This document shows positions 42,279 to 51,737 of a DNA stretch of 64,000 bases, piece by piece. The notes below the pieces were generated by a model. That model was not told where the DNA came from. It worked only from the letters and a program-made list of their open reading frames with translations, and searched no databases. The position numbers were made by a program, and so were the translations under genes. The stretch is from Tabrizicola_A sp964393035 (GTDB taxonomy: Bacteria > Pseudomonadota > Alphaproteobacteria > Rhodobacterales > Rhodobacteraceae). Numbering within the stretch: the stretch's first letter is position 1; every line of letters starts with the position of its first letter. The stretch is taken from contig CAYMRX010000009.1 in NCBI GenBank assembly GCA_964393035.1, positions 1 to 64,000 of the forward strand, read 5' to 3'.

Positions 42279-42680
42279 TTACACCCAGCGAAACACCGCT
42301 GCCGCATAAAGCAGGCATAGGATCAGCGGCCAAGTCAGTGGCGCACCGAAGAAAAAGAGCCAGCCCAAATTGATGAAGGCCGAGCCCAAGAGTGTGATGA
42401 ACAACCGGTCGCCGCGCGTGGTTTCAATGCGCAGCACGCCACGACGGGGTGTTTCGGGAAAGCGGATCGCCAGCAGGGTGAAGAGGATCAGCAGGCAGGC
42501 GATGATGAAGAAGAACAGCGCGACAGGAAAGGTCCACGCCATCCAGCCCCCGGGGATCATCGGGTCAAACCACGCCATCCCCTCTTCGTTACGCGGCACT
42601 GACCAGACTAGAAAACCAAGGATGGTGGCCATCAGGGCAAGGGTGCCCACGTAAATGCCGTTCCAGCGCGATGTAGTCAT
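42279..42680 (-). CDS. DUF2160 membrane protein of the glycerol transporter operon
   Basis: A 133-aa protein with four predicted helices (around 10-30, 48-72, 94-112 and 114-130). Between helices it has PETPRRGVLRIETTRGDRLF. The family is found within glycerol ABC operons between the permease and binding-protein genes, and its exact role is not known to me. ATG 42680 shares a base with the glpQ stop. Confidence 0.8.
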   Translation of the reverse strand: MTTSRWNGIYVGTLALMATILGFLVWSVPRNEEGMAWFDPMIPGGWMAWTFPVALFFFIIACLLILFTLLAIRFPETPRRGVLRIETTRGDRLFITLLGSAFINLGWLFFFGAPLTWPLILCLLYAAAVFRWV

Positions 42681-43486
42681 CACACCCTCCCTAGGGCAAA
42701 GCCCTTGGCTATGTAGTTGCGGACAAAGTAGATTACCAAGGCGCCGGGGATGATGGTCAGGACACCTGCGGCGGCCAGAACCCCCCAGTCCATCCCGCTG
42801 GCAGACACCGTGCGGGTCATGGTCGAGGCGATGGATTTCGCGTAGACGCTTGTCAGCGTGCGCGACAGCAGCAGTTCAACCCATGAGAACATGAAGCAGA
42901 AAAACGCAGCCACACCGATGCCCGATGCGATCAGCGGCATGAAGATGCGGGTGAAGAAGCGGCCAAAGGAATAGCCATCGATATAGGCTGTCTCGTCTAT
43001 TTCCTTGGGCACGCCGCGCATGAAGCCCTCCAAGATCCAGACCGCCAGCGGCACGTTGAACAGGCAATGCGCCAAGGCTACTGCGATATGCGTGTCAAAC
43101 AACCCAACTGACGAATAAAGCTGAAAGAACGGCAAGGCAAAGACCGCGGGCGGCGACATCCGGTTGGTCAGAAGCCAGAAGAAAAGATGCTTGTCGCCCA
43201 TGAAGCTGTAGCGCGAAAAGGCATAGGCGGCAGGCAATGCAACGGTGATCGAAATCACCGTATTCATCACCACATAGATCAGAGAATTGACATAGCCCAT
43301 ATACCATGACGGGTCAGTCAGGATGGTGACATAGTTGGCAAAGGTCAGGTTGTCGGGAAACAGGGTAAAGGTCGAGGTGATTTCTGAGTTGGTCTTCAGG
43401 CTCATGTTGACCAGCCAATAGATCGGGATCATCAGGAACAAGAGGTACAGCGTCATGACGATGGCAGAGGACCGGATACGCATCAT
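42680..43486 (-). CDS. glpQ: Glycerol ABC transporter permease GlpQ
   Basis: A 268-aa permease with six helices, of the MalG type. The EAA loop is EGFMRGVPKEIDETAYIDG, which docks on the ATPases. It forms the membrane channel with GlpP. Start and stop overlap both neighbours. Two ATG codons lie side by side at the start (43486 and 43483). This name should not be confused with the glycerophosphodiesterase also called GlpQ. Confidence 0.88.
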   Translation of the reverse strand: MMRIRSSAIVMTLYLLFLMIPIYWLVNMSLKTNSEITSTFTLFPDNLTFANYVTILTDPSWYMGYVNSLIYVVMNTVISITVALPAAYAFSRYSFMGDKHLFFWLLTNRMSPPAVFALPFFQLYSSVGLFDTHIAVALAHCLFNVPLAVWILEGFMRGVPKEIDETAYIDGYSFGRFFTRIFMPLIASGIGVAAFFCFMFSWVELLLSRTLTSVYAKSIASTMTRTVSASGMDWGVLAAAGVLTIIPGALVIYFVRNYIAKGFALGRV

Positions 43487-44355
43487 TTCGTCTCCACTTT
43501 TTCAAGGGCGGTCATGACGGTGTAAAAGGCCCATGACACTAGAAGGATCACTAGGAAGTACATGATCGAAAAGGCGGCGGCAGGGCCAAGGTCGAACTGG
43601 CCGACGGCCATTTTCACAAGATCGATGGAGAGGAACGTGGTCGAGTTTCCAGGGCCTCCGCCGGTGACGACGAAAGGCTCGGTATAGATCATGAAACTGT
43701 CCATGAACCGCAACAACACAGCAATCAGCAGCACGCCAGCCATCTTGGGAAGTTCGATAAAGCGGAACACGCTCCACCGGCTGGCTTGGTCAATGCGGGC
43801 GGCTTGGTAATAGGCCTGCGGGATGGACTGCAGGCCAGCATAGCACAAAAGAGCGACAAGTGACGTCCAGTGCCAGACATCCATGACAATGATGGTAATC
43901 CAAGCATCCAAAGGATCGTTGGTGTAGTTGTAATCAATCCCGATGGCCGCCAAAGCGTGGCCTAAAAGACCAATGTCCACCCGGCCAAAGATCTGCCAGA
44001 TCGTGCCAACCACATTGAATGGGATCAGCAATGGCAGCGCCATCAGCACAAGACCAAAGCTGGCCCAGAAGCCTTTTTTCGGCATGTTGAGCGCAATGAA
44101 GATACCCAAGGGTACCTCGATCGCCAGAATGATGGCGGAAAACAGCACCTGACGGCCAAGCGCGTCATGCATGCGGTCCGAGGTGATCATTTCTTCAAAC
44201 CAGCCAAGGCCGTTCCAGAAGAATTCATTCTCGCCGAAGGTGTCGTTTACCGAATAGTTCACGACGGTCATCAGCGGGATCACAGCGGAAAAGGCCACGA
44301 TCACGAGGACCGGCAGTACAAGAAACCATGCCCTGTTGTTCTGGGTCTTTTCCAT
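43483..44355 (-). CDS. glpP: Glycerol ABC transporter permease GlpP
   Basis: A 290-aa permease with six helices, MalF type without the large periplasmic insert. The EAA loop is QAYYQAARIDQASRWSVFRFIELP-like and precedes the last helices; FMIYTEPFVVTGGGPG is conserved. It pairs with GlpQ. The ATG shares a base with the glpT stop. A paralog lies at 36755. Confidence 0.88.
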   Translation of the reverse strand: MEKTQNNRAWFLVLPVLVIVAFSAVIPLMTVVNYSVNDTFGENEFFWNGLGWFEEMITSDRMHDALGRQVLFSAIILAIEVPLGIFIALNMPKKGFWASFGLVLMALPLLIPFNVVGTIWQIFGRVDIGLLGHALAAIGIDYNYTNDPLDAWITIIVMDVWHWTSLVALLCYAGLQSIPQAYYQAARIDQASRWSVFRFIELPKMAGVLLIAVLLRFMDSFMIYTEPFVVTGGGPGNSTTFLSIDLVKMAVGQFDLGPAAAFSIMYFLVILLVSWAFYTVMTALEKVETK

Positions 44356-45431
44356 CAGACGGCACCTCCTGCGACGCGCCAGTCATCGGCGTAGACGTTG
44401 ATCTTGCCCGGCGCAAAGGCGACGCGGGTCATGTCGGGGCTGATCGCCATGCCCTCGGGGGCGATGATGTTGAAGGCCTGGCCAAAGAGGTCGGCCCGGA
44501 TGATGCGGTGGCGGCCCACATCCTCGACCCGGCGGATGGTTACCGGCAGGCCCGCGCCATCGGTCAGGCTGCAATATTCGGGGCGGATGCCGATCTGGGT
44601 GCGGCCCTGCAGGGGCCCGTAACCTGCGCCAAGCGCAACCTCGGCGCCCTGCAGATGCGCGACGGTGCCCGAAACGCGGGCGTCAAGCAGGTTCATCCCC
44701 GGCGAGCCGATGAAATAGCCGACAAAGGTATGGGCCGGGGTTTCGAACAATTCATCCGGCGTGCCCATCTGCACGACGCGGCCGTCATACATGACGACAA
44801 CCTTGTCGGCAAAGGTCAGCGCCTCGGTCTGGTCATGGGTGACGTAGATCATCGTATGGCCAAACTGGCGGTGCAACTGTTTCAGCTGGGTGCGCAATTC
44901 CCATTTCATGTGGGGGTCGATCACGGTCAGGGGTTCGTCAAACAGGATCGCGTTGACATCCTCGCGCACCATGCCGCGGCCAAGGCTGATCTTTTGCTTG
45001 GCGTCGGCGGTCAACCCGCGCGCTTTGCGGTTCAGAATGTCTTCCATCCCGATCATCTGGGCGATCTGGTTGACCCGCCCCGCGATATAGGCCGCATCCA
45101 TGCCGCGGTTCCGCAACGGGAAGGACAGGTTTTCGCGCACCGTCATCGTGTCATAGACCACCGGAAACTGAAACACCTGCGCGATGTTGCGCGCTGCGGT
45201 TTCCTGATCGGTCACGTCCAGATCGCCAAACAGCACCCGCCCATGGCTTGGCCGCACAAGGCCAGAGATGATGTTCAAAAGCGTGGTCTTGCCACAGCCC
45301 GACGACCCCAGCAGAGCATAGGCCCCACCGTCTTGCCAGACGTGATCCATTTCCTTCAGCGCATAATCCGACTCGGCATTCGGGTTGGCGGCGTAGGAAT
45401 GGGCGAGTTTTGAAAGCGTGATCTGTGCCAT
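44355..45431 (-). CDS. glpT: Glycerol ABC transporter ATPase GlpT (non-canonical signature)
   Basis: A 358-aa ABC ATPase of the MalK type. Walker A GSSGCGKT is at 42-49, Walker B D165-E166, and the switch histidine H199 in YVTHDQ is intact. The LSGGQ signature is replaced by LTADAKQK at 140-147. The C-terminal part is a TOBE/OB-like regulatory domain. With GlpS it forms a heterodimer in which only one of the two sites should be fully canonical. It lies three bases after glpS. Confidence 0.88.
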   Translation of the reverse strand: MAQITLSKLAHSYAANPNAESDYALKEMDHVWQDGGAYALLGSSGCGKTTLLNIISGLVRPSHGRVLFGDLDVTDQETAARNIAQVFQFPVVYDTMTVRENLSFPLRNRGMDAAYIAGRVNQIAQMIGMEDILNRKARGLTADAKQKISLGRGMVREDVNAILFDEPLTVIDPHMKWELRTQLKQLHRQFGHTMIYVTHDQTEALTFADKVVVMYDGRVVQMGTPDELFETPAHTFVGYFIGSPGMNLLDARVSGTVAHLQGAEVALGAGYGPLQGRTQIGIRPEYCSLTDGAGLPVTIRRVEDVGRHRIIRADLFGQAFNIIAPEGMAISPDMTRVAFAPGKINVYADDWRVAGGAV

Positions 45432-45434
45432 GGG

Positions 45435-46523
45435 TCAGGCCGCCAATGCATAGGACGCAGGTGCGACAAGCGCGCCATCAGCGTCGAAAAGATAGATACG
45501 GGTCGGGTTCAGATAGACATTGACCGCCGTGCCGGGGGCGAGATCCTGCACCCCATGCACAAGGCCCACCCATTTCTCGGCCCCGTGCCGCAGATGCAGG
45601 AAAGACTCTGACCCGGTGATTTCGGTCACGGCCACAGTGCAGGGCAGTTCGACGGCATCGCCCGAATGCTTGTCAAGCGTCACATGATTGGCGCGGAAGC
45701 CTGCTAGATAGCGGCCATCTGGCAAGGCAGCATGGGCCCCTTCTGCGGGGGCCTTGGCCAACCCGCCAAAATCCAGCCGAGGACCGGTCTTGACGACCGG
45801 GACAAAATTCATCGGCGGATCCGAAAACACCCGCGCCGTGGTGGCATCAGTGGGCAGGCGGTAAACCTTTGGCGTCGGGCCAAACTGGGTGACGCGGCCT
45901 TCCCACAGGGTGGCGGTGTTGCCGCCCAGAAGCAGGGCCTCTTCGGGTTCGGTGGTGGCATAGACAAAAATCGCCCCCGAAGCCTCAAAAATCCGGGGAA
46001 TTTCGACGCGCAATTCCTCGCGCAGCTTGTAGTCAAGGTTGGCCAAAGGTTCGTCGAGCAAAACCAGCCCCGCGCCCTTGACCAAAGCCCGTGCAAGCGC
46101 ACAGCGCTGCTGCTGGCCGCCCGAAAGCTCCAGCGGTTTGCGGGTCAGCATCGGCGTCAGTTTCAGCATATCGGCGGTTTCGCGCACGGCGCGGTCAATT
46201 TCGGTCGTAGTCTTGCCCATTAGACGCAAGGGCGAGGCGATGTTGTCATAAACGCTCATCGCGGGGTAGTTGATGAACTGCTGATAGACCATGGCGACCT
46301 TGCGGTCCTGCACGCGTTGACCGGTCACATCCGTGCCGTTCCAAAGAATCTGGCCTGTGGTGGGAACGTCCAGCCCGGCCATCAGGCGCATCAGCGAGGT
46401 CTTGCCAGACAGTGTTGGCCCCAACAGCACGTTCATCGTGCCGCGCTCCAGCATCAGGTCGGTCGGGCGAATATGCGCGCGCCCCTGAACTGACCGTGAG
46501 ACTGATTTAAGTTCAAGCGCCAT
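45435..46523 (-). CDS. glpS: Glycerol ABC transporter ATPase GlpS (no switch histidine)
   Basis: A 362-aa ABC ATPase. Walker A GPTLSGKT is at 35-42, the canonical signature LSGGQ at 133-137 and Walker B D157-E158. The switch histidine position holds Thr191 (VYATTEPEEA instead of VYVTHDQ). The C-terminal domain is MalK-like. Together with GlpT, which has the histidine but lacks the signature, it suggests an asymmetric ATPase pair. It is nine bases downstream of glpD. Confidence 0.88.
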   Translation of the reverse strand: MALELKSVSRSVQGRAHIRPTDLMLERGTMNVLLGPTLSGKTSLMRLMAGLDVPTTGQILWNGTDVTGQRVQDRKVAMVYQQFINYPAMSVYDNIASPLRLMGKTTTEIDRAVRETADMLKLTPMLTRKPLELSGGQQQRCALARALVKGAGLVLLDEPLANLDYKLREELRVEIPRIFEASGAIFVYATTEPEEALLLGGNTATLWEGRVTQFGPTPKVYRLPTDATTARVFSDPPMNFVPVVKTGPRLDFGGLAKAPAEGAHAALPDGRYLAGFRANHVTLDKHSGDAVELPCTVAVTEITGSESFLHLRHGAEKWVGLVHGVQDLAPGTAVNVYLNPTRIYLFDADGALVAPASYALAA

Positions 46524-46532
46524 CCGGTTCTC

Positions 46533-48128
46533 CTATTCGGCAGTGGGGCTAAGCACCCCGTCTTGTGCGGCTGCGATCATGTACACGTCCAGCGCGGCGA
46601 TCTGGTCCGCCGTTAACCGCAGCCCAAGCTTGGTGCGCCGCCAGACCACATCTGCCGCGCGGCGGGCAAACTCGCGCCTCATCAGCCAACGCACTTCGGT
46701 CTCGGTCATGGTCGCGCCAAAGTCGCGGCCCAAATCGGCTGCAGCCTGCGCATCGCCCAGCAGGGTTGCCGCCTCTGATCCATAGGCGCGCACCAGACGC
46801 CCGGCCCAGTAATCCGACAGGAACGGGAACCGCGCCTTCAGATCATCGGTCAATCTGGCCACGCCATCATGCGGAAAATCCCCGCCAGGCAAGGGCACAC
46901 GCGCTGTCCAGCGACCCGAGGCTTGCGGAAAGAACGGCGCCAGCTTTGCAAGCGCGCTTTCGGCCAAACGCCGATAGGTGGTGATCTTGCCGCCAAAGAC
47001 GTTCAACAAAGGCGCGCCGTTGGTGTCCAGCGACAGCACATAGTCCCGCGTCGCCGCCGTGGCCGACTTGGCCCCATCGTTATACAGCGGCCTAACGCCG
47101 GAATAGGTCCAGACCACATCTTCGGCAGTGACCGACTTGGCAAAATAGCGGCTGGCAAAATCCAAGAGATAGTCACGCTCGCCATCGGTGCAGGCCACCT
47201 CGCCGGGCGCGCCCTGATGGTCTTGGTCGGTGGTGCCGATCAAGGTGAAGTCTTGCTCATAAGGAATGGCAAAGATGATGCGGCCGTCGGTGCCCTGAAA
47301 AAAATAGCAGCGGTCGTGGTCGTAAAGCTTGCGGGTGACGATGTGCGAGCCGCGCACCAGCCGCACGCCTTCGGCTGTATTGATCCGAACGACGTTGCGG
47401 ATCACATCTTCGACCCAAGGCCCGCCCGCATTGACCAGCGCGCGCGCCGTATGGGTGTGCGTGCCGTTAGGCCCTTCAGTCACAACTTCCCACAGATCCC
47501 CCATTCGGGTGGCAGAGGTGACGCGGGTCCGTGTCAAAACCACCGCGCCACGTTGCGCGGCATCGCGAGCGTTCAGCGACACTAGCCGCGAATCTTCGAC
47601 CCAACAGTCCGAGTATTCATAGGCATGGCGGAATTTCGGCTGCAGAGCCGCGCCCGCAGGATCGCGCGTCAGATCCAGCGTGCGCGCGCCGGGCAGGATC
47701 TTGCGGCCCCCCAGCGTGTCATAAAGAAACAAGCCAAGCCGGATCAGCCAAGCCGGTCGCCGCCCCTTCATCCAAGGCATCACCCGCGACAAAAGCCGCC
47801 CTGTCGGCGTATCGCCTTCAAACCGCATGTCGGGAGAATAGGGCAAGACAAACCGCATGGGCCAAGAGATATGCGGCATGGCGACCAGCAGCGTCTCACG
47901 CTCTTCCAGCGCTTCGCGGACTAGCCGGAACTCGAAATATTCAAGATAGCGCAGCCCGCCATGAAACAGCTTGGTCGATGCCGAGGATGTGGCTTGGGCC
48001 AGATCGCCTTGCTCTGCCAGAACAACAGAAAGACCACGACCCACCGCATCTCGCGCGACGCCACATCCATTGATGCCGCCGCCGATTATGAACAGGTCGG
48101 TCGGGTTGGTCCCGCTTGTCAATGGCAC
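46533..48128 (-). CDS. glpD: FAD-dependent glycerol-3-phosphate dehydrogenase
   Basis: A 531-aa membrane-associated enzyme that oxidises glycerol-3-phosphate to dihydroxyacetone phosphate and passes electrons to quinone. The FAD site is DLFIIGGGINGCGVARDA at the N-terminus, followed by SSASTKLFHGGLRYLE. GTG 48128 is chosen because GGGGGAG lies seven bases before it; a TTG five codons earlier is less likely. It is the first gene of the glycerol operon and divergent from glpR. Confidence 0.93.
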   Translation of the reverse strand: MPLTSGTNPTDLFIIGGGINGCGVARDAVGRGLSVVLAEQGDLAQATSSASTKLFHGGLRYLEYFEFRLVREALEERETLLVAMPHISWPMRFVLPYSPDMRFEGDTPTGRLLSRVMPWMKGRRPAWLIRLGLFLYDTLGGRKILPGARTLDLTRDPAGAALQPKFRHAYEYSDCWVEDSRLVSLNARDAAQRGAVVLTRTRVTSATRMGDLWEVVTEGPNGTHTHTARALVNAGGPWVEDVIRNVVRINTAEGVRLVRGSHIVTRKLYDHDRCYFFQGTDGRIIFAIPYEQDFTLIGTTDQDHQGAPGEVACTDGERDYLLDFASRYFAKSVTAEDVVWTYSGVRPLYNDGAKSATAATRDYVLSLDTNGAPLLNVFGGKITTYRRLAESALAKLAPFFPQASGRWTARVPLPGGDFPHDGVARLTDDLKARFPFLSDYWAGRLVRAYGSEAATLLGDAQAAADLGRDFGATMTETEVRWLMRREFARRAADVVWRRTKLGLRLTADQIAALDVYMIAAAQDGVLSPTAE

Positions 48129-48414
48129 GCCAATCTCCCCCAAATGCCGAGATACAAGTCTAAAGAACGTCTTGAGTCAATCAGTTATTTTCGCTTTTGC
48201 GCGATACCTCCAAACGCGAACATCAAGCGGGCATATATGCGGATATTTCCATCTTGTCCGTGCCCTAAGTCCCGATATTTTTCTGCAATCGCACAATTTC
48301 GCGCTGCGTCGCGGCATCGGCTGGAGGCGATTGCGCCGCCGGTTTTTCCCTCTTGTGCAGCAAAGGAACTTGAACGAAAATCAATGATATCTTTCGCAAA
48401 CCAAGGAATAAGAC
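48129..48414. promoter_or_regulatory. Divergent glpD-glpR control region with possible GlpR operator
   Basis: This 286-base gap must hold both promoters. CGAAA at 48375-48379 and TTTCG at 48392-48396 form an inverted repeat, and TTTTCGCTTTTGCGCG lies near the glpD side. TTTCG-like repeats suit DeoR-family regulators, so these are possible GlpR sites. The exact promoters were not resolved. Confidence 0.45.
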
Positions 48415-49179
48415 GTGGCGCTCAGCTTTCGTCAAAGCGAGATCCTCGACATAGCCCGACTTGAAGGCCGGGTAGTGGTCGACGATCTGGCGCAAAAGTT
48501 TGACGTCACGCTGCAAACCATTCGCCGCGACCTGTCGGAACTTGCCGACATGGGGCATCTGGACCGGGTGCATGGCGGGGCGGTGCCACGGACCGGGGCC
48601 GCCAACCTTGGCTATGAACAGCGGCGGCGGATGAATCAAGATGGCAAGGTAGCCATCGCGCGGGCCTGCGCGGCAGCGATCCCCGAGAACTGCTCGCTTA
48701 TCATGAACCTTGGTACGACCACCGAGGCTGTTGCGCAGGAATTACTGAACCACAGCAATATCACCGTCGTGACCAACAACATGAATGTCGCCAATACGCT
48801 GGCCGCCAATCCGGGCTGCGAGATCATGGTCGCAGGTGGCGCTTTGCGCCGTTCCGACGGTGGTTTGGTCGGAGAACTGACGACCCAGTTCTTCGAGCAG
48901 TTCAAGGTTGATTATGCGGTGATCGGCGCTTCGGCGCTGGATCACGATGGCGACATTCTTGACTTTGATCTGGCAGAAGTCCGGGTCTCAAAGACTATCA
49001 TTCGGCAATCGCGCAAGGTGTTCTTGGTTTGCGATGCCTCCAAACTCGACCGATCGGCACCAGCCCGACTGGCCTCTCTGGCAGAAATTGATACTCTGTT
49101 TACCGATCGAGCCCTTCCACCGGATCTCGCCCGCAGATGCGCCGACTGGGGAACCAAGGTTACCATAGTGCGCGAATAG
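48415..49179 (+). CDS. glpR: DeoR-family repressor of the glycerol genes, GlpR
   Basis: A 254-aa regulator with GTG start at 48415 after AAGGAA. The N-terminal DeoR helix-turn-helix is VVVDDLAQKFDVTLQTIRRD, followed by HGGAV. The C-terminal sugar-phosphate sensing domain includes LNLGTTTEAVAQ-like and DGGLVGE segments. It likely binds glycerol-3-phosphate and releases the glpD operon. Divergent placement supports this. Confidence 0.9.
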   Translation: MALSFRQSEILDIARLEGRVVVDDLAQKFDVTLQTIRRDLSELADMGHLDRVHGGAVPRTGAANLGYEQRRRMNQDGKVAIARACAAAIPENCSLIMNLGTTTEAVAQELLNHSNITVVTNNMNVANTLAANPGCEIMVAGGALRRSDGGLVGELTTQFFEQFKVDYAVIGASALDHDGDILDFDLAEVRVSKTIIRQSRKVFLVCDASKLDRSAPARLASLAEIDTLFTDRALPPDLARRCADWGTKVTIVRE

Positions 49180-49397
49180 TTGTTTCCGCCGCGGCCATTC
49201 CCGGGCTCCGGGCACTCGCTTGAAACAATGCTTGGGCGTGTAGTTGCGCCATAAATCGTCGCCAACCTCTGCCGAACTCCCTGTGAAAATATTCAATTAA
49301 CCGGGGCAACGCTTAGGTCGGACTGGGCACGAAAAGGTGCCGCACGAGCAAAAGCCCCGAACGTCCGCTTTGGGCCGAAAGCGAAGTCTGAGGGGGC

Positions 49398-50333
49398 TCA
49401 CGCCCCCTTCTCGAACTTCAGGACCGGGATGCCGAGCTTCTTGGCCTTGTCGGCGAGGTTTTCCTGGATGCCATTGCCCGGGAAGACGAGAACTCCCACC
49501 GGCAGCACATCCAGCATGGCATCGTTGCGCTTGAAGGGTGCGGCCTTGGCGTATTTGGTCCAGTCGGGTTTGAAGGCGACCTGCGTGACCTTGCGGGCTT
49601 CGGCCCATTTGGCGGCGATAAGTTCGGCACCCTTGGGGCTGCCACCGTGGAGAAGGACCATGTCGGGATATTTGGTCTGGACCTGATCGAGCTTGCCCCA
49701 GATCAGGCGGTGATCGTTGAAGTCGGTCCCGCCGGTGAGGGCAATCTTGGTGCCTTGGGGAAGCATCACTTCGGTTTCCGAGCGGCGCTTGGCGGCCAGG
49801 AAATCGCGGCTGTCGATCAGTGCCGCGGTCAGGTGCTTGTGGTTCACCATCGAGCCTGAGCGGGGCCGCCAGGTTGAGCCCGTGTGCAGCTCAAACGCCT
49901 CGGCGCTGCGGTCGCGGAAGGCTTCCAGACAATGCCGCCGTTCGACAAGGCTAGTGCCTTCGGCCGTCAAGCGCTCAAGCTCGGTCGATTTCACCTCAGA
50001 GCCGTCCTGTTCGCGCTGCAGGCGGTGTTGCGCCACTTCGTTGTCATCGAGCAAGCGTTCCGTGCGGGCGGCGGCGCGGTGGAAGAGGTTGACCTGGCCC
50101 CAGAGCAATTCTTCGAGGTCGGGTTCCATGCGGGTGTCGCCAAGGGTTGCGACGAGGGCATCGAAGATATCGCTGACGGCGTCGATGAGGCGCCCGGGAT
50201 CCGGCATCGGGCGCAGATCGACCTCGTCCTGGAAGGCACGGGTGCCGTAGAGCTGGAGCTCCTGAAGCGCCCAGGCGGTCTGGGAAAGGGCGGCGCTGCG
50301 GTCGAAATCCTCGTTTTGGAATTGGGTCGTCAT
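49398..50333 (-). CDS. DUF2493 (SLOG-like) plasmid protein
   Basis: A 311-aa protein from ATG 50333. The first 170 residues are helical, with coiled-coil character. The C-terminal 120 residues form a DUF2493 domain: KIALTGGTDFNDHRLIW, then LLHGGSPKGAELIAAKWA, and VFPGNGIQENLADKA. This is a Rossmann-like SLOG fold proposed to bind nucleotides. It is common next to Toprim and Strawberry-notch genes on Rhodobacteraceae plasmids. Function unknown. Confidence 0.85.
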   Translation of the reverse strand: MTTQFQNEDFDRSAALSQTAWALQELQLYGTRAFQDEVDLRPMPDPGRLIDAVSDIFDALVATLGDTRMEPDLEELLWGQVNLFHRAAARTERLLDDNEVAQHRLQREQDGSEVKSTELERLTAEGTSLVERRHCLEAFRDRSAEAFELHTGSTWRPRSGSMVNHKHLTAALIDSRDFLAAKRRSETEVMLPQGTKIALTGGTDFNDHRLIWGKLDQVQTKYPDMVLLHGGSPKGAELIAAKWAEARKVTQVAFKPDWTKYAKAAPFKRNDAMLDVLPVGVLVFPGNGIQENLADKAKKLGIPVLKFEKGA

Positions 50334-50694
50334 GGTCTTTGCCTCCGGCTGCTCGGGCCCGCGCGACAACCCGCGCGGCCTTCATGGGCTGCGAAAGCCG
50401 TGGGAGGGGACGCCCCTTCACCCCCTCTTTGGGGCCGGAACGCATGTGGAGGAGGACGGTGGGCGGCTGATTTGTCTCGCGATGCAAAGGCGGGGCTCGT
50501 CCCCGCCGGCGGAAATCAGTTGCCCTCCGTCCTTGAAGGGGCGGCCCCTTTGACGGCCGCCTGCCCATCTCTTGAAGGACGTGCGGGTGTCGGGTGGGTT
50601 CGAAAGCCGGGATGCGGGGAAAAGACGCGACCCGGTTACTCTAGCGATCCTTGACCCCTGCCCCGCTCCCTGACTGGCTTTGCGCTTTGAGAGC
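50334..50694. other. Intergenic region upstream of the DUF2493 gene
   Basis: About 360 bases of GC-rich sequence with no recognised gene. It probably contains the promoter of the DUF2493 gene. No hairpin of note was resolved. Confidence 0.4.
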
Positions 50695-51726
50695 TCAGAT
50701 CGTCAGCCGATGCTGATCCTTGAGGTCGATCTGCTGCGCCAGATGCTGGCGTAGCGCCTTAGCGCCATGGGCTCGAAGATCGTCGTTGAAATCCCCGAGA
50801 CGCGGCTCGAGCACCCGTACGGCAATCCCGGCCTCGGTTGCTCTGGCGGTCAACCTTTCCGCCGCACGCTGCCCCGCCGGATCGCGGTCGATGGCGATGT
50901 AGAGGCGCTGCAATCCGACCGGCAACAGGACGGCTCCGAGGTGACCCGACGAAAGCGCCGCCCAGACGGGCAAAGAAGGGGCCGCCTCGCGAACGGACAG
51001 CATGGTCTCGATGCCTTCGCCCAGCACGAGGCTTTGATCTGCAGGAGCGATCCTGACGGCATTGCGGAGGAGGTGACCCATGGCACGGCGAGGTGTGTCG
51101 ACAGCCGCCTTGTCCTGCCCGTCAAATGCCAACCAAGTGCGATGCACGCCTTGCATGGCCCCTGCCCCATCGGTGACTGCCGCGATCAACGCTGGTCTGG
51201 GGACGGGCTTGGTCTGACCTTCATCCCTATGCCAGCACTTCGGGTGGAAGCGCAGAGTTGAACTCGGCACCGTCTGGGTGATGCCTCTGGAGCGCAGGTA
51301 GGCTTCTGCCAGAGAACCCGCCAAAGACACCGAGGCCGCGAACAAGCGCGATGCCGCCTCGACCGTGCCGCTTCGGGATTTTGTCGCCCGTTGCACTGGC
51401 ACCTCCGGGAGAACCGGTTGCGGACGGCCAAGATGCGCGCGGGCCTCGGCCAGAAGATCCGGAAAGCGGGTGATGCCCGTCCGTTCGCGAATGATGTCGA
51501 GGAGATCACCGTGTTCCGAAGTGGCTGAATCGGTCCATTTGCCCCGAGCGCCCGGCCCCGAGGTGGGGCCGGTCAGCCGGACAAACAGCGATCTCCCTGG
51601 ATTGTTCTGCAAATCGCCAACCATCCAGTAGGAGCCTTCCCGCCTCCCGGCGGGAAGATAATGGCGGCAAACGCTTTCGGCATTTTGCGAAAGGTCTCGC
51701 AGTATCTCTTCTGTTTCCAATGACAT
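50695..51726 (-). CDS. Toprim-domain plasmid primase-like protein
   Basis: A 343-aa protein starting at ATG 51726. The N-terminal part resembles the DUF7146 region of plasmid primases (GSYWMVGDLQNNPGRSLFVR). The C-terminal Toprim domain has LVLGEGIETMLS with the catalytic Glu and LYIAIDRDPAGQRAA with the DxD. It may synthesise primers on transferred DNA. It lies 11 bases upstream of the next gene's stop, in the same direction. Confidence 0.85.
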   Translation of the reverse strand: MSLETEEILRDLSQNAESVCRHYLPAGRREGSYWMVGDLQNNPGRSLFVRLTGPTSGPGARGKWTDSATSEHGDLLDIIRERTGITRFPDLLAEARAHLGRPQPVLPEVPVQRATKSRSGTVEAASRLFAASVSLAGSLAEAYLRSRGITQTVPSSTLRFHPKCWHRDEGQTKPVPRPALIAAVTDGAGAMQGVHRTWLAFDGQDKAAVDTPRRAMGHLLRNAVRIAPADQSLVLGEGIETMLSVREAAPSLPVWAALSSGHLGAVLLPVGLQRLYIAIDRDPAGQRAAERLTARATEAGIAVRVLEPRLGDFNDDLRAHGAKALRQHLAQQIDLKDQHRLTI

Positions 51727-51737
51727 GGCACACACGA

